A stretch of DNA of 7,583 bases from an uncultured beta proteobacterium. Its GTDB lineage: Bacteria; Pseudomonadota; Gammaproteobacteria; Burkholderiales; Burkholderiaceae. Positions 6,828 through 7,583 of this stretch are shown here, piece after piece. Each line of letters starts with the position of its first letter. Within the stretch, counting starts at the first letter, position 1. The notes below the pieces were generated by a model. It was given only the letters and a program-made list of their open reading frames with translations. It had not been told where the DNA came from and did no database searches. The stretch covers positions 1-7,583 of the forward strand of contig CAIYZI010000129.1 in NCBI GenBank assembly GCA_903930665.1, read 5' to 3'. The translations under genes were made by a program, and so were the position numbers.

Positions 6828-7505
6828 TTATTGGGATGCCAATTGCATATCGGCTGCACGAACGGCATTTACAAACTGAGCCATCAATGCGGAGTCTTTT
6901 ACACCCCTGCTGCTTTCAACGCTACTTGAGACGTCAACCGCGCGAGGATGTAGGCGTGCAATCGCTTCGCCCACGTTGTGTACGTTCAACCCACCACTCA
7001 AAACGACCCGAGGCGCGTTTTCGCTTGCCCATGTCTGCGGTATTCCTTGCCAATCAAAAGGGACGCCTCCACCACCGTATCCCTCAACTAGGGCATCGAG
7101 CAGAAAAGCGTTTGAATGCTTGTATTGTAGGGAAAAATCGTCAAATGCGAATTCTTTTCCCACTCTGGCAGCCTTCATCCATGGATCGCCGGCAGCCAAT
7201 CTTTCACATTCCTCAGGGGTTTCGTCCCCATGGAATTGCCAAAGGCTAATTGAGGCTGCTGCGCGGATAGCAGCAAAGTCATCATCCGAGGCATTTACCA
7301 CCAATCCAACTGCGTCAACTCCCGCTGGAAGCCTGGAAATCAGTGCGGCAGCGATATTTGGGGTAACAGCCCTAGGGCTTGGGGGGTAAAACACAAAACC
7401 AACAGCATCAACCCCTGCTTGCACAGCAGCATCAATTGCTGCTGGAGTCTTTAAACCGCAGATTTTGATGCGAGTTTTGCCAGGTGTATAAGTGAGAAGT
7501 CCCAT
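6828..7505 (-). CDS. trpF: Phosphoribosylanthranilate isomerase
   Basis: Amadori isomerase of tryptophan synthesis, converting N-(5-phosphoribosyl)anthranilate to 1-(2-carboxyphenylamino)-1-deoxyribulose 5-phosphate. A free-standing TrpF of 225 residues, a little longer than the usual 200-210, rather than the TrpC-TrpF fusion of E. coli. The general base is Cys16 in KICGLK (14-19) and the general acid is Asp137 in FLLDALVEGYGG (134-145). Phosphate-binding motifs are LSGGLNVHNV (169-178) and VDVSSSVESSRGVKD (190-204). VGFVFYPPSPRAV (35-47) and LWQFHGDE (88-95) are also family segments. About ten residues precede the first beta strand, explaining the slight extra length; a later start would be too close to the strand. 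No Shine-Dalgarno lies before the ATG at 7505; a TATCAT hexamer lies six bases upstream, so a leaderless message is possible but unproven. Confidence 0.96.
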   Translation of the reverse strand: MGLLTYTPGKTRIKICGLKTPAAIDAAVQAGVDAVGFVFYPPSPRAVTPNIAAALISRLPAGVDAVGLVVNASDDDFAAIRAAASISLWQFHGDETPEECERLAAGDPWMKAARVGKEFAFDDFSLQYKHSNAFLLDALVEGYGGGGVPFDWQGIPQTWASENAPRVVLSGGLNVHNVGEAIARLHPRAVDVSSSVESSRGVKDSALMAQFVNAVRAADMQLASQ

Positions 7506-7528
7506 GGTGAAATGATAAGCGTTCTAGC

Positions 7529-7582
7529 TTATTTACCCTCAAATAGGTTTTTTGGAAACCAGGAGTTATCTAACCAAGGCGC
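7529..7582 (-). CDS. C-terminal tail of an upstream gene, possibly truA (partial)
   Basis: Of the three minus-strand frames entering from the right edge, only one stays open for any length: 17 codons ending in TAA at 7529-7531, translating as APWLDNSWFPKNLFEGK. The other two stop after five and three codons. The peptide is too short to identify. In betaproteobacteria trpF commonly follows truA (tRNA pseudouridine synthase A), and TruA proteins often end in a proline- and aromatic-containing tail, so truA is the best guess by position only. If real, the gap to trpF is 23 nt and the two genes are probably co-transcribed. Confidence 0.4.
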   Translation of the reverse strand, partial: APWLDNSWFPKNLFEGK

Positions 7583-7583
7583 T

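Noticed and set aside
6836..7389. Two overlapping 137-codon plus-strand frames opposite trpF
   Set aside because: Both are antisense to trpF, which has all its catalytic residues; their translations show no domain and are rich in Arg, Ser and Pro, as expected for antisense frames.
7546..7560. GGTTT/AAACC inverted repeat near the right edge
   Set aside because: Only five base pairs, no U-run after it, and it sits inside the probable tail of the upstream gene; chance is the better explanation.
7506..7583. Possible trp leader peptide or attenuator before trpF
   Set aside because: No short frame with clustered Trp codons and no pair of competing hairpins is visible in the 78 bases available; the only open frame has two Trp codons but appears to be the end of a longer upstream gene.
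1..7583. A novel defence, mobile or RNA-based system
   Set aside because: Nearly every base belongs to a recognised housekeeping gene with intact motifs. I found no insertion-sequence ends, direct repeats of array type, tRNA or rRNA, or unexplained coding region.

Overview
The window looks like chromosomal housekeeping DNA from a betaproteobacterium, most likely a low-GC member of the Burkholderiaceae such as Polynucleobacter. This rests on gene order, moderate base composition and protein flavour as recalled; no search was run. Every supported gene lies on the minus strand, so transcription runs from the right edge to the left edge.

In transcription order the layout is: the last codons of an upstream gene (probably truA, judged mainly by position), trpF, trpB, trpA, accD, folC, a dedD-like SPOR-domain gene, cvpA, and the first 365 codons of purF, which runs off the left edge. 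From accD to purF the order accD-folC-dedD-cvpA-purF is the same as in Escherichia coli. The trpF-trpB-trpA block placed just before accD is the arrangement known in betaproteobacteria.

Packing is very tight. The gaps are about 23 nt (before trpF), 32 nt (trpF-trpB), 69 nt (trpB-trpA), 6 nt (trpA-accD), 3 nt (accD-folC), 3 nt (folC-dedD), a 1-nt overlap (dedD-cvpA, TAATG) and 4 nt (cvpA-purF). No stretch over 300 bases lacks a gene. Only trpB has an obvious Shine-Dalgarno sequence, and folC appears to start at TTG. No terminator was seen, so one long transcript with translational coupling is the simplest reading.

The genes serve separate pathways. TrpF, TrpB and TrpA do the last steps of tryptophan synthesis except the indole-3-glycerol phosphate synthase step, whose gene is not here. 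AccD is half of the acetyl-CoA carboxyltransferase, FolC makes dihydrofolate and folylpolyglutamate, the SPOR protein probably acts at the division septum, CvpA is an inner-membrane protein, and PurF commits PRPP to purine synthesis. All encoded proteins look intact, with the expected catalytic residues. I see no mobile element, CRISPR array, RNA gene, defence system or other new system. The least ordinary places are the 69-nt trpB-trpA spacer (tandem repeat, small inverted repeat, weak promoter-like match), the TTG start of folC and a possible leaderless start of trpF.
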